A stretch of DNA of 64,000 nucleotides from Plantactinospora sp. BC1. Its GTDB lineage: Bacteria > Actinomycetota > Actinomycetes > Mycobacteriales > Micromonosporaceae. How positions within the stretch are numbered: position 1 is the first letter of the stretch; each line of letters opens with the position of its first letter. The notes under the pieces are model-generated. The model worked only from the letters and a program-made list of their open reading frames with translations. It was not told the DNA's origin and ran no database searches. This document shows positions 24,912 through 33,485 of this stretch, piece by piece. The position numbers and the translations under genes were made by a program. The DNA is taken from the NCBI RefSeq assembly GCF_003030345.1, contig NZ_CP028158.1, positions 7,812,001 through 7,876,000 on the forward strand, given 5' to 3'.

Positions 24912-25640
24912 ATGACCAACGAGGTGACCGTTCCCCTGCTGCCGTGCGCATCCATTGACGACATCGAAACCTTCTACGGAGTTCTCGGTTTCCGCACCAC
25001 GTACAAGCAGCGCAAGCCCAACGCGTGTGTGGGCGTGCAGCGGGAAGACCTGCATCTGCAATTCTTCGAGATCGCCGGGTTTGACCCGGAGCAGTCCTAC
25101 GGCTCCTGCCTGGTACTCACCGCGGACATCGAGGGACTACACCGGGCATTCGCCGCCGGCATGCGCGCCGCGTACGGCAAGGTACTGGTGTCGGGAACGC
25201 CGCGGATGACGCGGCCCAGGGCGCGGAAGAACGCCGACGGGTTGGGTGGATTCAGCGTCATCGACCCGGGCGGCAACTGGATCCGCGTCTTTCGGAACGC
25301 CACCACCGCGCCCATCCCGGCCGCCACGCCTGCGGGGCGGCTGGCCAAGGCGTTAGCGAATGCTGTCGTGCAGGCCGATTCCAGGGGAAGCGTCGGACAG
25401 GCCGTTCGGATCCTCGACAGCGCGTTGGCCCGCCCGCAAGCCGACGACGACCCGGTCGAGCAGGTAGAGGTGCTGGTCTACCGCGCCGAACTCGCGATGG
25501 TGCTGCACGATCCAAAGACTGCGGCCGAGATGCTGGCCCGCGCCCAGTCCGTCACGCTCACCGAAGACGAGTCCGAAAGGGCGGCACCCGCGTTCGACAA
25601 CGCCGCCGAACTCGCAGTAGCGCTGCGTCATGACCGGTGA
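24912..25640 (+). CDS. VOC/glyoxalase-family protein with C-terminal helical extension
   Basis: The 242-residue protein has an N-terminal VOC (glyoxalase/bleomycin-resistance) domain (1-130), seen in IDDIETFYGVLGFRTTYKQ, HLQFFEI and GGFSVIDPGGNWIRVF. From about 145 to 242 it has a helical extension of the kind found in tetratricopeptide-like proteins (ALANAVVQADSRGSVGQAV, ARAQSVTLTEDESERAAP). VOC proteins bind toxins or catalyse metal-dependent chemistry. The stand-alone resistance proteins are half this length, so the extension is notable. AAGGAGG is 6 nt upstream of the ATG. Confidence 0.85.
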   Translation: MTNEVTVPLLPCASIDDIETFYGVLGFRTTYKQRKPNACVGVQREDLHLQFFEIAGFDPEQSYGSCLVLTADIEGLHRAFAAGMRAAYGKVLVSGTPRMTRPRARKNADGLGGFSVIDPGGNWIRVFRNATTAPIPAATPAGRLAKALANAVVQADSRGSVGQAVRILDSALARPQADDDPVEQVEVLVYRAELAMVLHDPKTAAEMLARAQSVTLTEDESERAAPAFDNAAELAVALRHDR

Positions 25641-25729
25641 TGAACGCCAGCACGCCGGGAGCGGCAGAAACGGACAGCGGACGAAGCGAGTGACTCTGAT
25701 TGTCTTGGCAGGTCTGTACCGTGCGTCCG

Positions 25730-26572
25730 ATGCCAGGCAATCCGTTGACGTACCTTCGACACGACTCGGACGGCGGCTTTCTCGGCCTTGACCTTCCGCC
25801 AGGCCGAGCCGTGCACGAGACCGAGGCCGGGGTTCTCGAGGAGCCGATCCTGTGGATCAGCGACACCCGACCGGACGCGGGTCTGTGGGGGGCACTTCAG
25901 GCCCACCACGGCCGGACGGGTTTGTGGCCACTGCTGCTCGGAGGCAGTTCGTACGAGCCGGGCAGTCCTTGGACGACCGGTGAACTCGATCCGGGTCTCG
26001 TCAAGTCCAGGCCGGACGATCATGACGCTGACGTACTGCTGGCTGAGTGGTGGTCTGGCTACACGACGGTGGATGAGGACGACGACATGCTCAGCGCGCC
26101 GCAGCGGCTGGCCGTAACAGCGCCGTTCGGCGATCGGTGGCCTGGGCCCGCGCCTGCCGGAAGGCTGCGGGAAGATCCCAGGATTCGGGCTGCCGAGTTC
26201 GCGGAACATCTGATGGCCGACTCGTGGCTGACCGCGCCGCGCCTCGGGCTGAGCGCCAGTTCCCGTGGTGCGGACGCGCCGGCCGATCTGGGGTGGAGTG
26301 GGCCGTTGAACTACGAAAACGACACCGCGCAGTTCAGCACGGTGCTGCGTAGCTGGGAAGAACGTTTCGGTGCCAGGGTCGTCGGCCTCGGACCAGCCGA
26401 GCTGTACATCAGCGTCGCTGCTCCGCCCACCGACGCAGACCACGCGCTGCGCGTTGCCGCGGAACACTTCGCGTTCTGCCCCGACAACGTGTGGCAGTCC
26501 AGCACGGACACCCTCGTCCGGTACGCCGAGAGCCTCACGAACCGGGCTTGGTGGTCGTTCTGGTGGGACTGA
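25730..26572 (+). CDS. DUF4253-type protein
   Basis: The 280-residue protein resembles the DUF4253 group: an N-terminal half with GLWPLLLGGSSYEPG and a C-terminal module ending AAEHFAFCPDNVWQSS then RYAESLTNRAWWSFWWD. It has no signal peptide, membrane helix or known catalytic motif. This family is common in actinomycetes and often sits in polymorphic-toxin or immunity neighbourhoods. That association is family knowledge, and nothing next to this gene proves it. The ATG at 25730 is used; an in-frame codon at 25700 adds ten residues. Confidence 0.7.
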   Translation: MPGNPLTYLRHDSDGGFLGLDLPPGRAVHETEAGVLEEPILWISDTRPDAGLWGALQAHHGRTGLWPLLLGGSSYEPGSPWTTGELDPGLVKSRPDDHDADVLLAEWWSGYTTVDEDDDMLSAPQRLAVTAPFGDRWPGPAPAGRLREDPRIRAAEFAEHLMADSWLTAPRLGLSASSRGADAPADLGWSGPLNYENDTAQFSTVLRSWEERFGARVVGLGPAELYISVAAPPTDADHALRVAAEHFAFCPDNVWQSSTDTLVRYAESLTNRAWWSFWWD

Positions 26573-26629
26573 GCCGCCACGCTGCCGGTGCCGGGCAGAC
26601 GATGCATTGCACCGCCGTCCTCACATCGG

Positions 26630-26716
26630 CAGTTTCCGACGTCGACCGGCACGGGGACCAGTTCCCGACGTCGACCGGCACGGGGACCAGTTTCCGACGT
26701 CGACAGGCACGAGGAC
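26630..26716. repeat. Three tandem 29-bp repeats
   Basis: Units start at 26630, 26659 and 26688 and share CAGTTTCCGACGTCGACCGG plus nine more bases, with only a few differences. They lie between the DUF4253-type gene and the convergent MerR gene. The GACGTC core is palindromic. Confidence 0.85.
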
Positions 26717-26847
26717 CGGTCACGGGCGTAACGGCTCGCATCTGGCTGGCGCGAACGCGAACGGGGACGGCGGCATGAGCCTGTGCGCCGAGGTAACCGC
26801 CAGCGGCCGCACCCACCACAAGCGGCCGTTGATCCCTTGTCTCCAGC

Positions 26848-27849
26848 TCAGGGAGCCGGTACGGCGGATGCGCGTAGTGCCGCGGCCAGCCACTCGAACG
26901 GGAACCGTTCCGGCGGCAGACCGTTCACGGCGGTGACCAGCGCCATGTACCGGTCGAACGGTCCCGCCGGCTCCGGCGGAGTGCGATCCCACTCCGCGCC
27001 CGCGAGCATGTGGTCGGCCGCCTGGATCCGGAACTCGGGCGTGTCCGGCGTACCGGGACTGTCCGGTGTCGCGAAGATGCCGGTCAGCCAGGCGATCCAT
27101 TGGTCGGCGATCTCCCGCCCTCTCGGCGAGTCCGGCGGCACCTGCTCCCGCGCCGCGTCCATCGCCGCCTGGCCGATCGGTGTGGCCGCTTCCAGGGCGT
27201 CCAGCATCGGCGACGAGGTCATCAGCGGTCCGGCCCCGGTGGTGCACACCTCGTACAGCTCACGACGCACGGCCTGCCGGACCTCGGTGTCCCGGACCAG
27301 CTCGGCCAGCTCGATCCACGCCTCCAGTTGGGCCGCGGTGGGATGTTCGGGCAGTTCCGGACGGGCCGCCCGCCACCACTCGACCATCCGCTCCGGCGGC
27401 TTCCAGCCGGTGGAGACTTCGGTCCAGAACTCGTCGATCAGCCGGTGCCGCTCCTCGTCCGGCATGCCAACCAGCCTGTGCATCAGGGTGACCTGCTCGG
27501 CCGTGGAGTCTTGCCGCGCGATGGTCGACAGCACCGCGCGACGGCTGCGCAGCCGTGCCTCCTGCCGTGCCAGCAGGGCCAGGTGGGTGGCGGCCAGCTC
27601 GCGCAGCGTCGCCTCGCCGGCCAGCACCTGCCGGATCTCGTCCAGGCCGGCGTCGAGTTCCCGTAGCGTCCGGACCAGTTCCAGCCGGGCGATGGCCGAC
27701 ACGTCGTACAGGCGGTGACCGGACGAAGTGGTGGCGGACGGCATGACGACACCGGCGTCCGCGTAGTACCGGACGGCGCTGACGCTCAGACCGGTCCGCC
27801 GGGCGACATCCCCGATACCGTACAGCTCGTTCGTGTCCACGCCGCCCAC
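26848..27849 (-). CDS. MerR-family transcriptional regulator
   Basis: The 333-residue regulator has an N-terminal MerR winged helix (YGIGDVARRTGLSVSAVRYYADAGVV, residues about 10-35, then HRLYDVSAIARLELVRTLRELD). A coiled-coil dimerisation helix follows (about 75-130). The large C-terminal region (about 130-333) lacks metal-binding cysteines and probably binds an organic ligand or is a TipAS-like helical domain. A perfect palindrome CTCAAGC-G-GCTTGAG lies 8 bp upstream of its start, a likely autoregulatory operator. Confidence 0.9.
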   Translation of the reverse strand: MGGVDTNELYGIGDVARRTGLSVSAVRYYADAGVVMPSATTSSGHRLYDVSAIARLELVRTLRELDAGLDEIRQVLAGEATLRELAATHLALLARQEARLRSRRAVLSTIARQDSTAEQVTLMHRLVGMPDEERHRLIDEFWTEVSTGWKPPERMVEWWRAARPELPEHPTAAQLEAWIELAELVRDTEVRQAVRRELYEVCTTGAGPLMTSSPMLDALEAATPIGQAAMDAAREQVPPDSPRGREIADQWIAWLTGIFATPDSPGTPDTPEFRIQAADHMLAGAEWDRTPPEPAGPFDRYMALVTAVNGLPPERFPFEWLAAALRASAVPAP

Positions 27850-27857
27850 TATGCGAC

Positions 27858-27872
27858 CTCAAGCGGCTTGAG
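27858..27872. promoter_or_regulatory. Putative MerR operator palindrome
   Basis: CTCAAGC and GCTTGAG face each other across one base, just upstream of the MerR gene start. MerR regulators of this type bind palindromes with this CTCAAGC...GCTTGAG look near their own promoters. The site could also control a promoter reading rightward. Confidence 0.5.
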
Positions 27873-28169
27873 ACACAAGCCCTACTCAGGTCGCCTGGCA
27901 ATCCCGGGAGACGACCCGGCGAGAACGACCGCGCTATTCCAGGATGACGTCCCGGTCGTCGTCGGCGGACCGGGCATCACACATCAGCCGAGGCCGTCAC
28001 CCTGCTTATTCGTAGGCGACCTGTCGGCGCGCGTACTGGGCGGCAGGTGGGGGAGCGCGTCGATGGTGTCCCGTCTCACCGCGGTCTCCCTCGGCGGATC
28101 ACCGCAGCGGCCCGGTACCCTTGATCGGGTACAGATTGTGACTTTATGTCCGCCAGTCGAGGGGTGCCC
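27873..28169. other. Intergenic region before acyl-CoA oxidase gene
   Basis: About 300 bases without a credible gene. They hold the promoter for the gene at 28170; GAGGGG 8 nt before its ATG is the ribosome binding site. Confidence 0.4.
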
Positions 28170-30161
28170 ATGCCCGACCACGCATCCGGCCACATCGCGC
28201 TCGCTCACCTACAGAACGTGCTCGACGGACCGTGGGCTGCCGTTCGCAGGGCGCACCGGGATCACTTGAATGGGAAGTTTCTCCCGGTTTACGGCGAGAC
28301 CGTTGACCAGGCACGTGAGCGGGTCTCCCGGCTGCTCACCGAGCTTCCCGTCGAGCTGGGTATGGGCTCGGCGTTCCCTGTCGAGTACGGCGGCAGATCC
28401 GACGTGGGGGGCTCGATCGTCGCCAGTGAGATGCTGGCGCAGGTCGACCTGTCGCTGATGGTCAAGGCGGGAGTGCAGTGGGGCCTGTTCGGCGGAGCGA
28501 TCGCGGCCCTGGGCACCCGGCGGCACCACGACGCCTACCTCCGGGACATCGTATCCGGCAAGATTCTCGGCTGCTTCGCGATGACCGAGACCGGCCACGG
28601 TTCCGACGTCCAGCAGCTGCGCACCACCTGCGCCTACGATCCCCACACGCAGACCTTTGATCTGCACACCCCGCACGAGGCGGCTCGCAAGGACTACATC
28701 GGCAACGCGGCCCGGGACGGGCGGATGGCGGTGGTCTTCGCGCAGCTGATCACCAACGGGCGACAGCACGGCGTACACGCCTGGCTGGTCCCGATCCGCG
28801 ACGCTCGGGGCAACCCGCTGCCCGGCGTGACCATCGGCGACGCCGGGCCCAAGGCCGGTCTGCTCGGCGTGGACAACGGACGGATCAGCTTCGACCATGT
28901 GACGGTACCGCGTGACATGCTGCTGGACCGGTACGGGCAGGTCGCGGAAGACGGGACGTACTCCAGCCCGATCGAGAACGACTCACGGCGCTTCTTCACC
29001 ATGCTCGGCACGCTGGTTCGCGGCCGGGTGAGCGTGGGTGGCGCCGCGTCGGCGGCCACCAAGTCGGCGCTGACCATCGCGGTGCGCTACGGCGACGTCC
29101 GCCGCCAGTTCGGCACCCCCGACGCGGACCGGGAGGTGCTGCTCAACGACTACCTGGCCCACCAGCGCAAGCTGCTTCCCGCCCTGGCCACCACGTACGC
29201 GTTGCATTTTGCCCAGGCCGAACTGGTCGCCGCGTTGGACGAGGTCCAGGGCGGCAGCGGCCCGGTCGACGAGCATCGGCAACGGGAGCTGGAGTCCCGG
29301 GCCGCCGGTCTCAAGGCCGCACAGACCTGGCACGCGACCCGCACCATCCAGATGTGCCGCGAGGCGTGCGGCGGCGCCGGCTACATGGCCGAGAACCGGC
29401 TGCCCGGTCTCAAGGCCGACACCGACGTCTTCACCACGTTCGAGGGCGACAACACGGTGCTGCTGCAGCTGGTGGCCAAGGGGCTGCTCACCGGCTACCG
29501 GGACGAGTTCGGCTCGTTGGACGGCTGGGGGCGGGCCTCCTTCGTCGCCGAGCAGGTCCGCGCGATGGTGCTCGAGCGCACCGCCGCGCGAGCGGTCATC
29601 GAACGGCTGATCAGCGCCGTGCCCGGCCGTGACGAGGAGGTTGCCGTCACCGACCGCGGCTGGCAGCTCAAGGTGTTCGAGGACCGCGAGGACCACCTCC
29701 TCGACGGCGCGGTCCGTCGCCTCCGCAACGGCGCGGCCACCAAGAAGGACCGTCCCTTCGACATCTTCAACGACGTTCAGGACCACGTCCTGGCCGCCGC
29801 CGCCGCGCACATCGACCGGGTCACCCTGGAGGCGTTCGTCGCCGGCATCGAGGGCACCGCCGACCCGGCGGTTCGGGCGCTGCTCTCCCGGGTCTGTGAC
29901 CTGTACGCGCTCAGCGTCATCGAGGCCCACAAGGGGTGGTTCCTGGAACACGGCCGGCTCACGCCAGCCCGCTCGAAGGCGATCACCGCCGTGGTGAACA
30001 GCCTGCTCAAGGAGCTGCGCCCGCACATGCGGACGCTGGTGGACGGGTTCGCCATCCCGGAGGAGTGGCTGCACTGCGCCATCCTGCGCGAGGAACCCGA
30101 CCGGCAGGAGACCATGGCCGCCCATGATGCCGCCAGTGCTCCGCAGGCGGTCCCGGCGTAG
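28170..30161 (+). CDS. Acyl-CoA oxidase/dehydrogenase
   Basis: The 663-residue flavoprotein of the acyl-CoA oxidase type is longer than the usual 380-residue dehydrogenases. It has N-terminal and middle domains with CFAMTETGHGSDVQQLRTT and a helical domain with the MCREACGGAGYMAENRLPG and FTTFEGDNTVLLQLVAK blocks, where the catalytic Glu of the family is expected. A second C-terminal helical domain (about 480-663) follows. It introduces the trans-2 double bond in acyl-CoA, giving hydrogen peroxide if it is a true oxidase. The ATG at 28170 is preferred over one 24 bases upstream because of the ribosome binding site. Confidence 0.9.
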   Translation: MPDHASGHIALAHLQNVLDGPWAAVRRAHRDHLNGKFLPVYGETVDQARERVSRLLTELPVELGMGSAFPVEYGGRSDVGGSIVASEMLAQVDLSLMVKAGVQWGLFGGAIAALGTRRHHDAYLRDIVSGKILGCFAMTETGHGSDVQQLRTTCAYDPHTQTFDLHTPHEAARKDYIGNAARDGRMAVVFAQLITNGRQHGVHAWLVPIRDARGNPLPGVTIGDAGPKAGLLGVDNGRISFDHVTVPRDMLLDRYGQVAEDGTYSSPIENDSRRFFTMLGTLVRGRVSVGGAASAATKSALTIAVRYGDVRRQFGTPDADREVLLNDYLAHQRKLLPALATTYALHFAQAELVAALDEVQGGSGPVDEHRQRELESRAAGLKAAQTWHATRTIQMCREACGGAGYMAENRLPGLKADTDVFTTFEGDNTVLLQLVAKGLLTGYRDEFGSLDGWGRASFVAEQVRAMVLERTAARAVIERLISAVPGRDEEVAVTDRGWQLKVFEDREDHLLDGAVRRLRNGAATKKDRPFDIFNDVQDHVLAAAAAHIDRVTLEAFVAGIEGTADPAVRALLSRVCDLYALSVIEAHKGWFLEHGRLTPARSKAITAVVNSLLKELRPHMRTLVDGFAIPEEWLHCAILREEPDRQETMAAHDAASAPQAVPA

Positions 30162-30189
30162 GCAGCGAGACCTGTGCGCCCGGGAACAG

Positions 30190-30214
30190 CCCCCACCGCA
30201 CGATGCGGTGGGGC
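30190..30214 (+). terminator. Hairpin after acyl-CoA oxidase gene
   Basis: CCCCACCGCA and TGCGGTGGGG pair perfectly around a CGA loop, about 30 nt after the stop codon. Confidence 0.65.
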
Positions 30215-30456
30215 TGTCAACGGACGGTAGGTCTGCGGTCGGTTCTGGAATTGGCTGGGTCCGCCCACCCGGCATATCCAAGCCGGCACCCGCTACACAC
30301 TCTTCCGGACCCGTTGACTGCATGGCGGTGTTCGACGGACTCAGGCTCGTCCCGCAGAGACCGCCAGAGCACGTCCGGACGGCGCAGGTCCGTCCGCTCC
30401 TGCTCGGGCTGCCCGATCAGCCCAGCCCGTGCGACTTGAAGGGATGACCAGCCACT

Positions 30457-31254
30457 GTGACCGACACCAACCGGGAAATACTGCGTACCACGTTCGGCCA
30501 GGACGCCGAACTCTACGACCAGTGCCGTCCCGGCTATCCACACCAGTTGTTCACCGACCTCGTCACGCTCGCGGATCTCGGTCCACCCGCTCGGGTCCTG
30601 GAGATCGGCTGCGGTACCGGCCAAGCGACCCTGCCCCTGGCACAACTGGGATGCCATGTCGTCGCGATGGATCTCAGCCCCGACATGACCGCCGTCGCCC
30701 GGCGCAACCTCGCAGAGTTCCCGAACGTCACCGTCGTCACGGCAGCGTTCGAGGACTGGCAGTCCTCGGAGGGCGCCTTCGACGCGGTTCTCTCCGCGAC
30801 CGCGTTCCACTGGCTCGACCCCGAGATGCGCATGATCAAGGTAGCTGACCTGCTGCGTCCCGGCGGCACCCTCGGCATCGTCTCGACCCACCACATCGCC
30901 GGCGGGACGAACGCCTTCTTCGCCGACGCACAACGATGCTACGAACGTTTCGACCCCACCACACCGCCCGGCATGCGCCTGACGACCGATGACGAGACCG
31001 CCGAAGAGACAGCAGAGTTCGATCGATCGGCACGATTCGGGCCGGTCGAATTCCGGCGCTACGAGTGGCAACAGACCTACACGGCCCACGAGTACCTGAA
31101 CCTGCTCATGACCTACTCCGGCCATCGAGCCATGGCACCGCAGGCACGCAGCGGCCTGTTCGCCTGCATCACTCATCTGATCGACGACGTCTACGACGGA
31201 GAGATCACCAAGCAGTACCGGACCCGCCTCGCAATCGCGCACAAGACACCGTGA
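30457..31254 (+). CDS. Class I SAM-dependent methyltransferase
   Basis: The 265-residue Rossmann-fold methyltransferase has motif I ARVLEIGCGTGQATLPLAQ, motif II VVAMDLSPDMTAVARRNL, the acidic VVTAAFEDW and post-motif FDAVLSATAFHWLDP. It transfers methyl from SAM to an unknown acceptor. The GTG start is supported by a GAAGGGATGA region about 10 nt upstream. It stands alone after the terminator hairpin. Confidence 0.9.
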   Translation: MTDTNREILRTTFGQDAELYDQCRPGYPHQLFTDLVTLADLGPPARVLEIGCGTGQATLPLAQLGCHVVAMDLSPDMTAVARRNLAEFPNVTVVTAAFEDWQSSEGAFDAVLSATAFHWLDPEMRMIKVADLLRPGGTLGIVSTHHIAGGTNAFFADAQRCYERFDPTTPPGMRLTTDDETAEETAEFDRSARFGPVEFRRYEWQQTYTAHEYLNLLMTYSGHRAMAPQARSGLFACITHLIDDVYDGEITKQYRTRLAIAHKTP

Positions 31255-31355
31255 CTCGGCTCGGCACCCGATCCGCGCACTACCGCCACCTCGGGCAGAC
31301 AGCGAACGCCCGGTGTGTCAGGCCGGAAACACCCTTCGGTCCACAGACCCCGGGG

Positions 31356-32012
31356 TTACGACAGGCCGGCCTGGTGGGCGAGGACGGCGGCCTGGACCCG
31401 GTTCTGTGCGTCGAGCTTGATGAGGATCGAGCTGACGTGCGCCTTCACGGTTCCCTCGACGACGTGCAGGGAGCGAGCGATCTGGCCGTTGGAGTGTCCG
31501 GTGCCGAGCAGCGCGAGTACCTCGCGTTCCCGCTCGGTCAGCGACCCGACGCGCCGCGCCGCGTCGGCGGCCCGGCGGCGGTGGCTGTCGCGGTAGGTGG
31601 CGATGACCTGCCGGGCGATGGCCGGCGAGAGGAAGGCGGCTCCGTCGTTGACGGCGTGCACCGCGGCGATCAGTTCGCGCGGGTCGGCGGCCTTGAGCAG
31701 GAACCCGGCGGCACCACCGCCGAGCGCCCGCACGATGTACTCCTCCTCGCCGAAGGTGGTGAGCATCACGATGCTGGTGGTCGGTACCGTGCCGGCGATC
31801 TCGTCGGCCGCGGCGAGTCCGTCGAGAACCGGCATCCGGATGTCCAGCAGCGCGATGTCGGGACGGTGGGCGCGGCACAGCTCGACGGCTCGGCGTCCGT
31901 CGGCGGCCTCGGCGACGACCTCGATACGGTCGTCGGTATCCAGGATCGCCCGGACACCGGCGCGGATCATGGCCTCGTCGTCGGCCAGCAGTACCCGGAT
32001 CGGGGTCGCCAT
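31356..32012 (-). CDS. NarL/LuxR-type response regulator
   Basis: The 218-residue regulator has a receiver domain (DD pocket in LLADDEAM, phospho-Asp in IALLDIRMPV, Thr in VMLTTFGEEE, Lys in FLLKAADP) and a LuxR helix-turn-helix (SLTEREREVLALLGTGHSNGQIARSL). It pairs with the kinase encoded just upstream on the same strand (its ATG lies at the kinase stop). It probably controls the ABC exporter divergently encoded at 33486-35200, as such trios commonly do; this is inference. Confidence 0.93.
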   Translation of the reverse strand: MATPIRVLLADDEAMIRAGVRAILDTDDRIEVVAEAADGRRAVELCRAHRPDIALLDIRMPVLDGLAAADEIAGTVPTTSIVMLTTFGEEEYIVRALGGGAAGFLLKAADPRELIAAVHAVNDGAAFLSPAIARQVIATYRDSHRRRAADAARRVGSLTEREREVLALLGTGHSNGQIARSLHVVEGTVKAHVSSILIKLDAQNRVQAAVLAHQAGLS

Positions 32013-33391
32013 CACACCTTTTCCATCCGGTCCTTGGCGACGAGTAGGTCTTCGTCGCTGAAACAGAGTCGGTAGACGCTGGCGGCGTCGCTGAACATGC
32101 TGGTACCGGCCTGGAAGTAGGCGCAGGTCGAGCCGGCCGGGGTCGGTGGCTCGTTCAGGATTCGCGGCAGCGGGTCGATCTCGCGTGGCGGCAACTGCGG
32201 CTGGATCTGTGCACGCGTCTGGCCGAGCCGCAGGTGTTGGTACAGCTCGTCGGAGAGCCCGGTGCGTGACACGGTGTACATCTGCAGGATGGCGAGGGCC
32301 GCGACGAGCAGGAGCGCGGCGCCGAGGGGAAGGGCGGCGGACTGCATCTGCCGGCGGCGGGTGAGCCGCCTCGTGCCTTGCAGTTCGAATCCGGCGGGAC
32401 CGTCGTCGAGCCGCGATCCGGCCTCGTCGGGCAGCACCGCGGTGACGGCCCAGCCGCCGTCCGGCCGGGGTCCGGCTTCGAGTCGGCCGCCGACCAGCCG
32501 GACCCGCTCGTCCAGCCCGATCAGCCCCTGCCCGCTGCCGCTACCGTCGCCCGGCCGCGCCGGTGCCTCGTTCACGACGTCGATGCGGGTGCCGGCGTGC
32601 TGGCGGGTGATAGTGACGGTGACCTGCGCTCCGGGTGCGTGTCGGGCGGCGTTCGTCAACGACTCCTGGACCACGCGGTGCACCGCCTGGCTGCTCATCG
32701 GCAACCATGTCGGGCCTGATCCGTCACGGCGGAGCCGCACCCGCATGCCGGCCGTGACGGCGCGGCGGACCAGCTCGTCGACGCTCTCGTCGGCGGGTTG
32801 CAGGTCGGCGGCGGCATCGGCGTTGCCGAGTACCCGGAGGATGTCGCGCAGCCGTTCGGTGGCCCGGACCGCGCTCGCCCGCAGTGCGCCGGCGGCGTGA
32901 CGGTGCTTGTCGGTGAGGTCGCCGGCCAGTTCCAGCGCACCGCTGTGCAGCGCGATCAGGGCCAGTTCGTGTCCGAGCGAGTCATGCATGTCCCGGGCGA
33001 TCGTCGCCCGCTCGCGCAGCCGGGCCTGTCCCGCGACGATCGTGCGCTCGCGCTCGCCGTGCTCGGCACTCAGGCGCCGGTAGCGGCCCACCCACCACGG
33101 CAGCACCGAGACGACGAACAACAGCAGGACCAGCGTGAGCCAGTACGACAACGGATTGGTGGAGCGCCACAGCGCCACCGCGAGCCCGGCGAACGCCGCC
33201 GCCGTGAAAACCCAGAGCGCGACCGAGAGCGAGGCCATCCGCCGCCCGGCAACGAAAGCCGGCAGGATTGCCACCAGGGGCAGCCAGCCGGCGGTGGTGA
33301 AGACCTCCGAGACCGACACCCCGGCCGACACGATCAGCAGCGGTGTCCACGCCCGGTCCGCCCGGTCGTAACGCACCAGGCCACGATACAT
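32012..33391 (-). CDS. LuxR-system sensor histidine kinase with C-terminal membrane tail
   Basis: The 459-residue kinase has four to five N-terminal transmembrane helices (1-115), a HisKA_3 domain with RATIARDMHDSLGHELALI and a HATPase_c domain with VVQESLTNAARHAPG and a GQGLIGL turn (to about 330). After the catalytic domain there is an unusual tail: basic RRLTRRRQ, another transmembrane helix (LPLGAALLLVAALAIL) and a roughly 85-residue presumed outside domain with two cysteines and an LRLGQTRAQI motif. The start at 33391 is chosen because it begins the first helix region; the frame is open further upstream, but that part is a shadow of the ABC gene. Confidence 0.88.
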   Translation of the reverse strand: MYRGLVRYDRADRAWTPLLIVSAGVSVSEVFTTAGWLPLVAILPAFVAGRRMASLSVALWVFTAAAFAGLAVALWRSTNPLSYWLTLVLLLFVVSVLPWWVGRYRRLSAEHGERERTIVAGQARLRERATIARDMHDSLGHELALIALHSGALELAGDLTDKHRHAAGALRASAVRATERLRDILRVLGNADAAADLQPADESVDELVRRAVTAGMRVRLRRDGSGPTWLPMSSQAVHRVVQESLTNAARHAPGAQVTVTITRQHAGTRIDVVNEAPARPGDGSGSGQGLIGLDERVRLVGGRLEAGPRPDGGWAVTAVLPDEAGSRLDDGPAGFELQGTRRLTRRRQMQSAALPLGAALLLVAALAILQMYTVSRTGLSDELYQHLRLGQTRAQIQPQLPPREIDPLPRILNEPPTPAGSTCAYFQAGTSMFSDAASVYRLCFSDEDLLVAKDRMEKV

Positions 33392-33485
33392 ACGCCGGTG
33401 CCGGCGGCACCCTTGACGAAAGTCAGGGGTGGGCCTGACGACAGACCGATGTCCGGCAGACCGGCTCCTCGTAGCGTCCGGGGAC

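Noticed and set aside
26630-26716. CRISPR array
   Set aside because: 29-bp units repeat without spacers; only three copies.
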